Below, one piece after another: positions 8,270-17,542 of a stretch of DNA of 64,000 bases. The notes under the pieces were generated by a model, which saw only the letters and a program-made list of their open reading frames with translations, was not told the origin of the DNA and ran no database searches. Where the stretch lies: positions 372,001 through 436,000 of the forward strand of contig JACKHW010000003.1 in NCBI GenBank assembly GCA_020638795.1, given 5' to 3'. The DNA is from Planctomycetota bacterium (GTDB lineage Bacteria > Planctomycetota > UBA1135 > GCA-002748355). The position numbers and the translations under genes were made by a program. Each line of letters starts with the position of its first letter. Position 1 is the first letter of the stretch.

Positions 8270-10444
8270 TCAGCGTCCGATGCCGACGTCCACTGCCGAG
8301 CTGAACGCGAGGCCGATCCCCGACGCACCCGCGGGGTCCAGCACGAAGGCCTGGATCCAGGCGTGCTGCCCGAGGAGCGCTGCACTGCGAGGTATGGCGA
8401 ACGCCGCACGCACGAAGCCATCGGCGTTCGTCCCTGCGGGCAGGAACGTGATCGAACCCGCGAGCCGTAGGCGACAACCCCCAACCGGGAGGTCTTGGGA
8501 CGCCGTCGCGATCCCGAAGACGACCGGAGCCATCGCACGCCCACGCACGAGTTCGACGCGCAACGGAGTTCCGAGCGTCGCCTCAGTCGCGCCGAGCGCT
8601 GGGGTACCGCCCGAGCCGTTGCATCCGGTTCCGACTTCGATCGTGCGCGCCTCGTGCGCGGGACCGAAGAACCACGTATCGATCTCGCGCACGACCAGTC
8701 GACTCGAGACGAGGAGTGCCTGGCCATGATCCGCGAGGGATTCGAGCAGCGCTTCGCCACTCGGTGGGCTGACTCGCGGGGTGCGCCCAATCCAATCGGT
8801 CCCGCTCCACTCCCATGTGTCGGACAGCGGGCCATCACCACCGAACAGCAACAGCCTCCCGGCAAATCCGCGCGTCATTGCGTGGTTGCTGCGCGCGGCG
8901 GGACTCCGGGTCGGGGCGAGCTGCGTCCAGTCCTTGCCATCCCAACTCCACGTGTCGCCAAAGTCCTTCGTCGCACCGTCCGTGCCCCCGAAGAGGATCG
9001 CGCGCTTCGACACCTCATCGAAGGCGATGCCGTGCGCGAAGCGCGCTGGCGGACGATGCGCCGGAACTTCGTGCGTCCAGGTTCCGCTGTTGTGGTCCCA
9101 GGTCCATGTATCCGAGAGCAAGCCGTTCGCATCCTTGCCACCGAACAGGACGAACCGCTGTCCACTCGCGTCGCTCGCCGACATCGCGTGCTCGCTCCGC
9201 GCGGGCGGAAGCACGCTCGGCACGAGTGGAAACCACGATTGCGCTAGTGGACTGAACGCCCACATGTCGTTCGTGTACGCACTGCCGTTCTCACCACCGA
9301 ACAGCACGACGTTCCACCCGAAACCGACCATCGAGTGACCGCGGCGCGCACTCGGTGCGAGGGTCGTGAGCGCACGGTACCAGCGATGCTCACCCCAAAC
9401 CCACGTGTCGCCGAGCAACCGACCGAACAGGTCTGCACCGCCGAACAGCACGGCGATCTGCGGGATCGAGCACACTGCCATGGCTGCCCCGTTGCGCGGT
9501 GGCGGAATCGTGCCTTCGTCCAGAAGTCGCCATCGCGAACTTCGAAACTCCCACAGATCGGCAGTCTCGCGAAACGCGGAGAAATCGGCCCCACCGAACA
9601 GCACCGCGCGCTGCCGCGTGTCATCGTACGCGAGCGACGCGCCGCGACGCATCGACGGCTTCACACCGGCCGGGCTCAGTTCCGTCCAGTTCGCGCCGTC
9701 CCACGTGAATGTGCGCACGCTACTCGGAGAAACCAAGAGGCACACACCGAGCGAACGATCGAACACCATCGACATGTCGCTCAGCAGCGGCAACGACGTA
9801 CTGCGCTTCGACCAACTCGTGCCGTCCCACTCGTGGGTCTCGGGCCCGATTTGCAGCACCGTTCGCCCGCGCCGCGCGTCGTAGGCCATCGCATGCGTCG
9901 CACTCGCGGGTGGCCCGGTCACCATGCGCTGCACCCAAGTCGTACCGTCCCATTCCCACGTGTCGCCGAGCAGACCGGTCGGACCGGCACCGCCATACAG
10001 CACGCACACACCGCGTGCTTCGTCGTAGACCGTGCCCGCATGACTACGGGCAGACGGGCGCGCCGGGGGATTCTTCGTCACCCATTGCACGCCGTCCCAT
10101 TCGCTCGTCACGTCGGACGGTACCGGACTTCCATCCGTACCACCGAAGCGCACGACGACGTTGCGCCGCGCGTCGTACGTCATGGCTGCGCCCTCCAGGG
10201 CATAGGTCGTCGACCGCGCCGCCCACCGCGTGCCATCGTGTTCCCAGTGATCGCCGAGGGCGGCACCACCCTGGCGTCCCCCGACGAGAACGAGGCAATC
10301 GCGAGCGCCGTCGTACGTGAGCGAAGCACCCGAACGCGGCGCCAACTCCTCGATGAGACCCCAGTCGTCCGCGACCTGCATCGCGGGCAGAGCGGACGCT
10401 GGTGCGAGGACACACGCAAGGACGACGGCACGGGGAGAATGCAC
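8270..10444 (-). CDS. Secreted kelch-repeat (beta-propeller) protein
   Basis: 724 residues if the GTG at 10444 is used; this places a compact signal peptide (VHSPRAVVLACVLAPASALP) at the N-terminus. An ATG at 10498 would add 18 residues and a long n-region. About ten kelch-type blades follow, with repeated 'YD..R...VLFGG', 'DTWEWDG..W' and 'P.AR..H.M' elements (residues about 40-590). The last 130 residues form a separate module starting 'GTGCNGSGGTPAL' and ending 'SSAVDVG', which looks like a lineage-specific secreted C-terminal domain. Probable role: extracellular binding or galactose-oxidase-like propeller; no catalytic centre is obvious. Divergent from the LysR gene. Confidence 0.85.
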   Translation of the reverse strand: MHSPRAVVLACVLAPASALPAMQVADDWGLIEELAPRSGASLTYDGARDCLVLVGGRQGGAALGDHWEHDGTRWAARSTTYALEGAAMTYDARRNVVVRFGGTDGSPVPSDVTSEWDGVQWVTKNPPARPSARSHAGTVYDEARGVCVLYGGAGPTGLLGDTWEWDGTTWVQRMVTGPPASATHAMAYDARRGRTVLQIGPETHEWDGTSWSKRSTSLPLLSDMSMVFDRSLGVCLLVSPSSVRTFTWDGANWTELSPAGVKPSMRRGASLAYDDTRQRAVLFGGADFSAFRETADLWEFRSSRWRLLDEGTIPPPRNGAAMAVCSIPQIAVLFGGADLFGRLLGDTWVWGEHRWYRALTTLAPSARRGHSMVGFGWNVVLFGGENGSAYTNDMWAFSPLAQSWFPLVPSVLPPARSEHAMSASDASGQRFVLFGGKDANGLLSDTWTWDHNSGTWTHEVPAHRPPARFAHGIAFDEVSKRAILFGGTDGATKDFGDTWSWDGKDWTQLAPTRSPAARSNHAMTRGFAGRLLLFGGDGPLSDTWEWSGTDWIGRTPRVSPPSGEALLESLADHGQALLVSSRLVVREIDTWFFGPAHEARTIEVGTGCNGSGGTPALGATEATLGTPLRVELVRGRAMAPVVFGIATASQDLPVGGCRLRLAGSITFLPAGTNADGFVRAAFAIPRSAALLGQHAWIQAFVLDPAGASGIGLAFSSAVDVGIGR

Positions 10445-10509
10445 GCCTTGACGATAGCGCACGCTCTCTCCTGTGGGCCAAGGGCGGAATGACGTCATGA
10501 TGTGCGGCA

Positions 10510-11415
10510 ATGGATCGCCTCGCGGACCTCGCCGAATTCTGGAATCAGCTACCGGCCTTTCGTGCCGTTGCCGAGACCGAGCACCTCAAGGACGCTGCCC
10601 GAAAGCTCGGTGTCGGTGCGCCGGCGTTGTCGCGGTCGGTGCGCCTTCTCGAAGAACGGCTCGGCACGCAGCTCTTCGTGCGCGAGGGGCGTGGACTCCG
10701 TCTCAACGAAGCGGGGCGTAGGCTCCTCGAGTCGGCTCGCATAGCGATGAACCACCTCGACGAGGCCCAACTCGCGCTCCGTGGCGAGACGCTGTCCGGC
10801 CCCGTCCACATCGCGAGCTCGGGAGTCGTGACGACGAGCTATCTGCTCCCCGCGATCATTGAACTGCGGGCGGACCACGCAGGGCTCATCCCCGTTCTGA
10901 GCGGCCCACCGCCCCACGACGTCGTGTTGCGGTTGCAACGTGGGTTGCTCGACGTCGCGTTCACGAGTGATGCGATCGATGCGCCCGGACTCGTGCGCAC
11001 GCACCTCGGCACCGAAACCAGTGGCCTGTATTGCGGACCGGGGCATGACCTCCACGGTCGTAGCGACATCTCGATCGACGAGGCGTGCGAACACGACTTC
11101 GTCGGCCCTCCACAGGTGAGCGGACGTGCGAGTGAAGGATGGCCACGGGACAAGCCGAGGCGCCTCGGTGCGATCGTCGATCAGATGCGCATCGGTCTCG
11201 AGTTCTGTGCGAGCGGACACTTCCTCGCGGTGCTGCCCGATGCACTCGCACGAAGCTACGGTCATGACCTTTGGCGCCTGCGGGTCGATTTGGACGCACG
11301 GGTCGAGCTGTTCGCACTGCTCCGCGAATCGACGGGCACCCGAGGTCGCGCCGAAGTCGTCGTCGACGCGGTACGCCGGAAGATCGAAAGCAGCGCAGTC
11401 ACCGAAACTCGGTGA
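10510..11415 (+). CDS. LysR-family transcriptional regulator
   Basis: 301 residues from the ATG at 10510. The N-terminal winged helix-turn-helix is clear: 'LPAFRAVAETEHLKDAARKL' then 'GAPALSRSVRLLEERLGTQLF' (about residues 14-58, in pieces). The C-terminal effector-binding domain covers about 90-295. LysR regulators usually control a divergent neighbour; here that is the kelch protein, with short space between the starts, so shared control is possible but unproven. The 3' end overlaps the convergent gene at 11399 by 17 bp. The effector cannot be inferred. Confidence 0.92.
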   Translation: MDRLADLAEFWNQLPAFRAVAETEHLKDAARKLGVGAPALSRSVRLLEERLGTQLFVREGRGLRLNEAGRRLLESARIAMNHLDEAQLALRGETLSGPVHIASSGVVTTSYLLPAIIELRADHAGLIPVLSGPPPHDVVLRLQRGLLDVAFTSDAIDAPGLVRTHLGTETSGLYCGPGHDLHGRSDISIDEACEHDFVGPPQVSGRASEGWPRDKPRRLGAIVDQMRIGLEFCASGHFLAVLPDALARSYGHDLWRLRVDLDARVELFALLRESTGTRGRAEVVVDAVRRKIESSAVTETR

Positions 11416-12376
11416 CGATCATCGTGTGTCGTTCGATGTAACCGCGTTCGGTGCCGTTTCGGTACCCGTTGGCTTGAATGAGCCACGCATCGAGTGGGCC
11501 GTGGCGCGTCTCGAGTGCGATCCCGGGAGACCACGTCGTCGGGAAGAACTGCAGGCACTGCACGCGGATGTTCGTGAACGGAACGAAAGGAAACTCGATC
11601 GTGATGCTTCCCGTCGCGCGCGTGACACCGGTGACGACGAAGATCGGATTCACCCAGAGCATCGGTCCCGCGAGTGGATCGGCGCCGAGGATCCACATCG
11701 CCGGCACCTGAGGTTGGCCCCCGAAGACGTGCACGCCCACGAGGTCGCCCACGGTCGGTGCGAGATGCAACGTCCCGTGTCCGTAGTAATGCGGGATGAC
11801 GAGTCCGTGCTCGCGGCGCTCGGCATCGAGTGCGTACGGAGTCCAGTCGTTCCACTTCGGGTGATCGACGAGAACGTCGATCATCAATCCGTCGGTCGTC
11901 GTGATGTACGGCGTATCGAGCTTGAACCGCACGAGGAACGGCTGCGTCGCGCTGCGAACCCAAGGCAGATCGGGAAGCACGAGTCGCTGCCGGGCGAAGA
12001 CCGTCACGAGCTCCGGCGACTTGGGGAAGAGCCCCGTGTTCTGGGACTCGACATCGAGTGGCGCGAACGCGATGCGGAAGTCGTGCGCGTTCTCGCCGTG
12101 CCACCACGAGTAGGGAATCGTCGCCTCCTGCAAATACTGTCCATCGCGCCGCCACGCGAACTCGTGGATCGTCGTGTGCGCAGGGACATACGATGCGGTG
12201 TAGGCCTGGACGAAGCGCACCTTGTCGAACCCGACGTGGGTCGAGATCGCGTTCCCTTCGGCCTGCCTCGCTTCGGGCGGCACCACGTGCACGGTTGCAG
12301 CCCCTTGGGCCATCGCGGAGATGGGGACGGCAAGCGCCACGAGCAAAGAAACCGCGCAAACATTCCTGAGTCGCAT
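11399..12376 (-). CDS. Secreted protein of unknown function
   Basis: 325 residues. The signal peptide is clear: MRLRN, then a hydrophobic core, then AMAQG, with cleavage after about residue 24. The mature part is rich in aromatic residues and beta-type segments ('FAWRRDGQYLQEATIPYSWW', 'IEFPFVPFTNIRVQCLQFFP') and shows no catalytic motif I recognise. It belongs to the class of exported beta-rich proteins that recur in this window. The gene converges on the LysR gene with a 17 bp overlap. Confidence 0.8.
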   Translation of the reverse strand: MRLRNVCAVSLLVALAVPISAMAQGAATVHVVPPEARQAEGNAISTHVGFDKVRFVQAYTASYVPAHTTIHEFAWRRDGQYLQEATIPYSWWHGENAHDFRIAFAPLDVESQNTGLFPKSPELVTVFARQRLVLPDLPWVRSATQPFLVRFKLDTPYITTTDGLMIDVLVDHPKWNDWTPYALDAERREHGLVIPHYYGHGTLHLAPTVGDLVGVHVFGGQPQVPAMWILGADPLAGPMLWVNPIFVVTGVTRATGSITIEFPFVPFTNIRVQCLQFFPTTWSPGIALETRHGPLDAWLIQANGYRNGTERGYIERHTMIVTEFR

Positions 12377-12476
12377 GACCGAGCCGCCTCCCGAACCGTT
12401 CGTTCTCAGGCTCTACGCGACCACCCTTCGTCGTGGCCGTGTTTTTCCGGTGACTTCATACGATTCGCACCAATCC

Positions 12477-13526
12477 TCACTCGATCTCCCAATCGAGCAG
12501 GTGGCGCAGACTCGCTTCGATCCCCTCCCGCTCGACGCCTACGGTGATGAAGACGATGCGCGTGCGCCGGTCGGCGTCGGGCCAGGCGTCGAGGACGATC
12601 GGATCGTGGAACGCGTGCTGGACGATGTGGAGCACCGTCGGCTTCTCGACCTCGCGCACGTTCACGATTCCCTTGACGCGCAGGAGTCTCGGACCTTGGA
12701 AGTGCAGAAGGGACGTGACCCACGCTTCGAAGACGCGCAGCGGAATCGGTTCGTCGTACGTGAGGCAGAAGCTCCGGATCTCGTGGCCATGCGCGTGTCC
12801 GGGCGCATGATCGTGGTCACTATCGTCCTCGTCCGTGACTTCGAACGCGTCATCGCGTAGCCATGCATCGACGTGCTCGCCTCGCTCGAGTGCGACACCG
12901 AACAGATCCTGGGGTGCGATCGCACCGTTTTGGGCAACGACGTGCGGCGCCGATGGATTGAGGTCCCACAGCTTCCGCTCGAGTTCGACGAGACAGGCGT
13001 GCGCGGGTTCGCTCCCGAGTTCGCGCTCGAGCAGATCGAACTTGGTCAGGAGCAAGCGATCGGCGACCGCGACCTGCTTGCGGGACTCGAACCGCGCTTC
13101 GAGCGTTTCTTCGAGGTTGAACAGATCGACCGCGCAGAGCACGGAATCGAGGAAGAAGTGTTCGCTGATGTCGATCTCGTGAATCAGCGTGCGGAGGATC
13201 GGTGCCGGGTCCGCGAGGCCAGTGGTCTCGATCAACAGTCGATCGAAGCGTGGGATCTCCCCCCGCTCGCGCTTCTCCCACAGATCGCGCATCGTCTCGA
13301 GCAAGTCGTTGCGCACGCTGCAACACACACAACCGGACTCGAGCACGATCATCTCCTCGGATGCGTTCTCGACGAGCAGGTGATCGAGCGAGATCTCTCC
13401 GAACTCGTTGACGATGACCGCGGTCTCGCCGGTGCCCGGATCGCGGAGCAAAGCGTTGAGGATCGTCGTCTTGCCGCTGCCGAGGAAGCCCGTCAACAGC
13501 GACGTGCTGATGCGGTTGTCCGGCAT
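12477..13526 (-). CDS. COG0523 (CobW-like) GTPase, putative metallochaperone
   Basis: 349 residues. The ATG at 13526 overlaps the dihydroorotase stop codon (TGATG). The Walker A motif GFLGSGKTT is at about residues 13-21, and the family metal motif CVCC at about 66-69. The base-recognition motif reads 'LTKFD' (about 160-164) where N/T-KxD is expected. A His/Asp-rich linker at about 232-249 (DEDDSDHDHAPGHAHGHE) is typical of metal-handling members. The C-terminal CobW_C domain follows (about 250-345). The family inserts or allocates metals, chiefly zinc or cobalt, using GTP. The tight link to a metalloenzyme gene suggests dihydroorotase as client; that is inference. Confidence 0.88.
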   Translation of the reverse strand: MPDNRISTSLLTGFLGSGKTTILNALLRDPGTGETAVIVNEFGEISLDHLLVENASEEMIVLESGCVCCSVRNDLLETMRDLWEKRERGEIPRFDRLLIETTGLADPAPILRTLIHEIDISEHFFLDSVLCAVDLFNLEETLEARFESRKQVAVADRLLLTKFDLLERELGSEPAHACLVELERKLWDLNPSAPHVVAQNGAIAPQDLFGVALERGEHVDAWLRDDAFEVTDEDDSDHDHAPGHAHGHEIRSFCLTYDEPIPLRVFEAWVTSLLHFQGPRLLRVKGIVNVREVEKPTVLHIVQHAFHDPIVLDAWPDADRRTRIVFITVGVEREGIEASLRHLLDWEIE

Positions 13527-14860
13527 CAGGCGGACGTTTTGCGATAGCGCAACGGACGACCGCGTGGCGCGCCGTGGGTCACGTGCTTTCCGTACGTCTC
13601 GGCACCGCGCACGAACGTGCGCGTCGGCATGCCATGCAGCTTCGTGCCTTCGTACGGGGACCAGCCTGCACGGGACCGGAGCCACGCGAGTGGTAGCGCA
13701 TCCTCGATGCGCGGATCGACGAGCACGAAGTCTCCATCGAAGCCCGGTGCGAGTCGGCCCTTGCCTTCGATTCCGTACACACGCGACGGCCCTGCTCCGA
13801 GTAGTCGCACGATGTCCTCGAGGCGAAGCCAACCATCGTGCACCGCCGTCAATAGCAGAGGCAGGATCGTCTGCGTGCCCGGGATTCCCGACGGGCTCTC
13901 GGGCCAAGGCTTGGCCTTCTCCTCGAGCGTGTGGGGCGCGTGATCACTTCCGATGACGTCGATCGTGCCGTCGACGAGTGCTTCGCGGAGCGCATCGCGA
14001 TGGCGACGGTCGCGCACCGGCGGGTTCATCTGCGCACGCGCACCGAAGCGCTCGTAGCACTCGGGCGCACACAGGAAGAGGTGATTGGGAGTGGCTTCCT
14101 TGGTGACGAGGTCGCCGAGGTCGCGTTCGCGCAGCAGGTCCAGCTCTTCGGCCGTCGAGATGTGGAGCAAGTGCACTTTGCGGCCGGTCTTCTCGACGAG
14201 ATCGAGGAGACGCGTCGTCGAACGCACCGCGGTCTCGATACTGCGCACCTTCGGATGGATCGCGTAGGGTGCGCCCTTCGGTGCCGCAGCGTAGTTCTGC
14301 TGCAACAACAGTTCGTCTTCGGAGTGCACCGCAACGCGGCGTTCGCCCGAGCGCAGAATGCGTTCGAGGGTTTCATCGTCGGGAACCAGCAGCGAGCCGG
14401 TCGACGACCCCATGAAGATCTTGACGCCCGCACAACCAGGAGCGGTCTCCCACTCCCCAAGAGAGTCCGCGTTGTCCTTCGACGCCCCGAGGAAGAACGC
14501 GTAGTCCGCCCACGAACGACCCGCAGCACGCTCGAGTTTGTCCGCGAGCGCTTTCGGATCGGTCGTCGGTGGCTTGGTGTTGGGCATCTCGCAGAATGCC
14601 GTCACCCCACCCGCGACGCAGCAGAGCGATCCGGTCGCGAGATCTTCCTTGTGCTCGAGACCGGGCTCGCGGAAGTGCACTTGCGAATCGATCAGTCCGG
14701 GAAACACCAGCAGACCCGTTGCATCGATCCGCTGCGCATCCGCCGCAGGCTCGATGGCATCACCGACCGCAGTGATGAGTCCGTTCTCGATCAGGAGATC
14801 TTCGTGGCGCACACCGTCTTCGTGCACGAGCGAACCACCATGCACGAACAGTTGCGTCAT
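13526..14860 (-). CDS. pyrC: Dihydroorotase, class I-like
   Basis: 444 residues, the usual length of class I enzymes. The reaction is ring closure of carbamoyl-aspartate to dihydroorotate in pyrimidine synthesis, in the cytoplasm. Visible motifs are 'GLIDSQVHFREPG' (about 55-67), 'CEMPNTKP' (about 90-97), 'VKIFMGSSTG' with the lysine expected to be carboxylated (about 146), 'LLHIST' and 'GSDHAPHT' (about 305). The usual metal motif HxH reads QVH here, so its first histidine is glutamine. The start overlaps the SDR gene by 4 bp (ATGA) and the stop overlaps the COG0523 GTPase start. An allantoinase or hydantoinase relative is less likely. Confidence 0.85.
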   Translation of the reverse strand: MTQLFVHGGSLVHEDGVRHEDLLIENGLITAVGDAIEPAADAQRIDATGLLVFPGLIDSQVHFREPGLEHKEDLATGSLCCVAGGVTAFCEMPNTKPPTTDPKALADKLERAAGRSWADYAFFLGASKDNADSLGEWETAPGCAGVKIFMGSSTGSLLVPDDETLERILRSGERRVAVHSEDELLLQQNYAAAPKGAPYAIHPKVRSIETAVRSTTRLLDLVEKTGRKVHLLHISTAEELDLLRERDLGDLVTKEATPNHLFLCAPECYERFGARAQMNPPVRDRRHRDALREALVDGTIDVIGSDHAPHTLEEKAKPWPESPSGIPGTQTILPLLLTAVHDGWLRLEDIVRLLGAGPSRVYGIEGKGRLAPGFDGDFVLVDPRIEDALPLAWLRSRAGWSPYEGTKLHGMPTRTFVRGAETYGKHVTHGAPRGRPLRYRKTSA

Positions 14861-15927
14861 CGGTCGTCCTTGCGTCTTCGCGGATGGTCGTCACCCGCGT
14901 CTTCGTAACGGGCGCGAACTTCGGGAATCAGGTATTCGTCGAGCGCGCGGTCGAGATCGTACTCGGGCTTCCAACCCCACTGCTCGCGCGCAGGCGTGTC
15001 GTCGACATCGGCCGGCCACGTCGCGACGATGCCGTTGCGTGCGGTATCCGGCTCGAACGTGATCTGGGCATCGGGGAAGGCAGCGAGCACACGAGCGCGG
15101 AAGTCGTCGGCACGGAACGAGAACGAACCGACGTTGTAGACACGTTGGCGCAGCGCTTCGACCGGTGCAGACGCGAGCATCGTGAGCGACCGGATCGCGT
15201 CGGGCATCGCCATGAACGGCAGTCGTGCGCCTTCGTCGACGAAGCACGGATACGGCGTGCCCTGCGCCGCGTGGTGCAGCATCTCCGGTGCGTAGTCACT
15301 CGTGCCGCCCGTCGGCACCGTCTTCGCACTGATCAGCCCGGGGAAGCGCAGCGACCTGAAGTCGACGCCGCTCTTGCCGCGTTCGGCCGTCAGTTGCTGG
15401 AAGTGCTCCGAGTAATACCTGCCGAGGTGTTCGCAGTACAGCTTGTTGCAGCCGTACATCGTGGTCGGAAAGTTGTGGTCGATCTCACGAACGCGCCCGG
15501 CTCGCTCTTTCGTTGCACGGTCCGGCAAGCCGTAGGCCGCGATCGAACTCGGGAAGAGAAACGGGATCGATCGCGCTTGGTAGCGCGCTTCGGTGACCGC
15601 CAACTCGAGCAGGATCAGCGTGCCATCGACGTTGACGCGATGCCCCTGCTCGGGCGAGTACTCGGCCCGCGTGCTGAGGAGCGCCGCGAGATGGTAGATC
15701 GCGCGAATCTCGTATTCCGTGACGAGGCGCGCCCACAGCTCCTTGTCGAGAATGTTGCCGGCGACGCCGTGCACGCCGTCCTTCTCGAACTCGGGTCCGA
15801 GCGGACGCAGGTCGAGACAGAGAAGCTCGTGGTCTCCGTGCTCGAGCAGATGCTCGACGAGACCGTGACCGATTTCACCACCAGCACCCGTGATCAGGGT
15901 GACCGGCTTGCGAAGAGGAAGCGCCAC
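14857..15927 (-). CDS. NAD-dependent epimerase/dehydrogenase of the SDR family (L-threonine 3-dehydrogenase-like)
   Basis: 356 residues. An N-terminal Rossmann motif (LITGAGGEIG, about 11-20) and the catalytic YxxxK (YGCNK, about 158-162) with an upstream serine region 'FPSSIAAYG' mark an extended SDR. Segments such as 'RFPGLISAKTVPTGGTSDYA' (about 215-234) resemble SDR-type L-threonine dehydrogenases and nucleotide-sugar epimerases. Threonine oxidation to 2-amino-3-oxobutyrate is the best guess; sugar epimerase is the alternative. It heads the coupled set SDR, dihydroorotase, COG0523 GTPase. Confidence 0.82.
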   Translation of the reverse strand: MALPLRKPVTLITGAGGEIGHGLVEHLLEHGDHELLCLDLRPLGPEFEKDGVHGVAGNILDKELWARLVTEYEIRAIYHLAALLSTRAEYSPEQGHRVNVDGTLILLELAVTEARYQARSIPFLFPSSIAAYGLPDRATKERAGRVREIDHNFPTTMYGCNKLYCEHLGRYYSEHFQQLTAERGKSGVDFRSLRFPGLISAKTVPTGGTSDYAPEMLHHAAQGTPYPCFVDEGARLPFMAMPDAIRSLTMLASAPVEALRQRVYNVGSFSFRADDFRARVLAAFPDAQITFEPDTARNGIVATWPADVDDTPAREQWGWKPEYDLDRALDEYLIPEVRARYEDAGDDHPRRRKDDR

Positions 15928-15951
15928 GTCGAACGCCAGCCTGGATGAAGA

Positions 15952-16275
15952 TCAGGCCGAAGCGTCGCTCTGGATCGATTCGAGCGCGCGACGGTTGCGG
16001 CCGCGAACGGCTTTGACGAGCGGAAAGGAGACCGTCTTGTCGCCCTTCTGCAGGGTTATCACTCCCGACTTGATCACCTTCGTCGAGACCTTGAGTCGCA
16101 GCACACGCCCATCGGGATCGATCACTCGGATCGACTGCAGGTTGGGCTTGAACGTGCGCTTGGTCCGGCTCGTGATGCGGAGACCGACGCCGCCCTTCTT
16201 CTTCGGCAGTCCGCGACGGGACACGTTGTTGCCGACTCGGGTGCGCTTGCCGGTGACTTGACAGACTCGGGCCAT
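15952..16275 (-). CDS. rpmB: 50S ribosomal protein bL28
   Basis: 107 residues from the ATG at 16275. It starts MARVCQVTGKRTRVGNN, the hallmark of bL28, with 'RTKRTFKPNLQ' in the middle. It is an rRNA-binding part of the large subunit. The family often has 60-80 residues; this copy carries a C-terminal tail of about 30 residues ('KTVSFPLVKAVRGRNRRALE'). An upstream in-frame extension to 16440 has no family match and was not used. The gene stands alone, 24 bp from the SDR start. Confidence 0.93.
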   Translation of the reverse strand: MARVCQVTGKRTRVGNNVSRRGLPKKKGGVGLRITSRTKRTFKPNLQSIRVIDPDGRVLRLKVSTKVIKSGVITLQKGDKTVSFPLVKAVRGRNRRALESIQSDASA

Positions 16276-16456
16276 GGTTCGTTCTACTGTTCTTGCTGTC
16301 CGAACCCACGTGCCGGGCTCGGGTTGAAGGCGACGCCTACCCCCGTCGAGACCAGGACGTCGAGACCGTGACGTCGAGACCGGGATGCGCGTCGCGAATT
16401 GCGAGCCCGAAGAGTCTAGCGACCCGTCCCGCTGGTGCAACAGCTCGCGTGCCGAG

Positions 16457-17464
16457 TCAAGAAGTCGTGCCGGACGGGTTCTCGACCCGCGGATCCCCGT
16501 GCCGCGTCTTCCGGAAGAGCAGCCACAGCCCGCCGAGGATCATCAGGGTGCAGAGCACCTGTCCCATGCTCATGAATCCGAGCACCGTCCCGAGGTCGCC
16601 GGGCTTCTCCGCGAATTGGGAATCGGGTTGACGGAAGAACTCGAGAATCCAGCGCAGCACGCCGTACCCCACGACGAAGGTGCCTGCATACCGGCCGAAG
16701 CCGAGCGGCGCGTTCCTGGTCCGACGCCAGACCACGAACAGGATCAATCCCAGCAACAATCCCTCGCACAGGGCCTCGTACGCCTGGCTCGGGTGTCGAA
16801 GCGGTACGGCATGCGCGATCTTGTCCCAGTCACCGTTCTCGAACGCCTGGAGGATCCTGAGCTCGCGTGCACGCGTCGCAAGCCCGTCGAGACGGAGCCC
16901 CGTCCACGCAACGGGGTCCGTCGGGAAGCGCATGGCCCAGGGCACCGAGGAGTCCGTGATACGACCGTAGAGTTCGCCGTTGATGAAGTTGGCGACCCGA
17001 ACGGCGAAGATCCCGGGCGTGACCGCGAGTGCAAGGCCGTCCATGATGCGGAGCGGCGCGACTCCTCGCCGCTTGCAGAAGAGCAGCGTCGCGAAGATCA
17101 CGCCCAGCAGCCCGCCGTGGAACGACATGCCGCCCTCCCAGACCGCGAAGATCGACATCGGGTCGCGAAAGGTCTCGGGCTTGTAGAACAAGATGAATCC
17201 GAGCCGACCGCCGAGAACGACGCCGCCGATGAGCCACAGCATGAGATCCTGCGGCCCTTCGGGCGGTAGGCCGAGGAAGCCTCTCTTGTTGAGCCGTTCG
17301 AGGATCCAGGCACCGGCGACGAACCCGACGACGTACATGAGTCCGTACCACCGCAGGTCGAGCGGACCCGGGAAATCGACGAGCACGGGATCGAAGCCGT
17401 GGTACGGGATCTCCAGCAAGCTCTGGATTGCCGGCAACGAAATAGCAAGGCCCCACGCAGTCAT
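16457..17464 (-). CDS. lgt: Prolipoprotein diacylglyceryl transferase
   Basis: 335 residues from the ATG at 17464. It is a multi-pass inner-membrane protein with about seven hydrophobic segments. The Lgt signature is visible as 'RVANFINGELYGRITD' (about 165-180), with 'MSFHGGLLG' before it and 'RHPSQAYEAL' after it. It transfers diacylglycerol from phosphatidylglycerol to the lipobox cysteine, the first step of lipoprotein maturation, and would act on the lipoproteins encoded at 28.9 and 59-62 kb. Divergent from the VLRF1 gene. Confidence 0.95.
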   Translation of the reverse strand: MTAWGLAISLPAIQSLLEIPYHGFDPVLVDFPGPLDLRWYGLMYVVGFVAGAWILERLNKRGFLGLPPEGPQDLMLWLIGGVVLGGRLGFILFYKPETFRDPMSIFAVWEGGMSFHGGLLGVIFATLLFCKRRGVAPLRIMDGLALAVTPGIFAVRVANFINGELYGRITDSSVPWAMRFPTDPVAWTGLRLDGLATRARELRILQAFENGDWDKIAHAVPLRHPSQAYEALCEGLLLGLILFVVWRRTRNAPLGFGRYAGTFVVGYGVLRWILEFFRQPDSQFAEKPGDLGTVLGFMSMGQVLCTLMILGGLWLLFRKTRHGDPRVENPSGTTS

Positions 17465-17542
17465 GCGAACGGACGCTAGCCGTCCGCTTCCCGAGTCGCC
17501 ACCGCGGATCGGATCGGGATCGAGGCTCGACCCGCAATTGCC

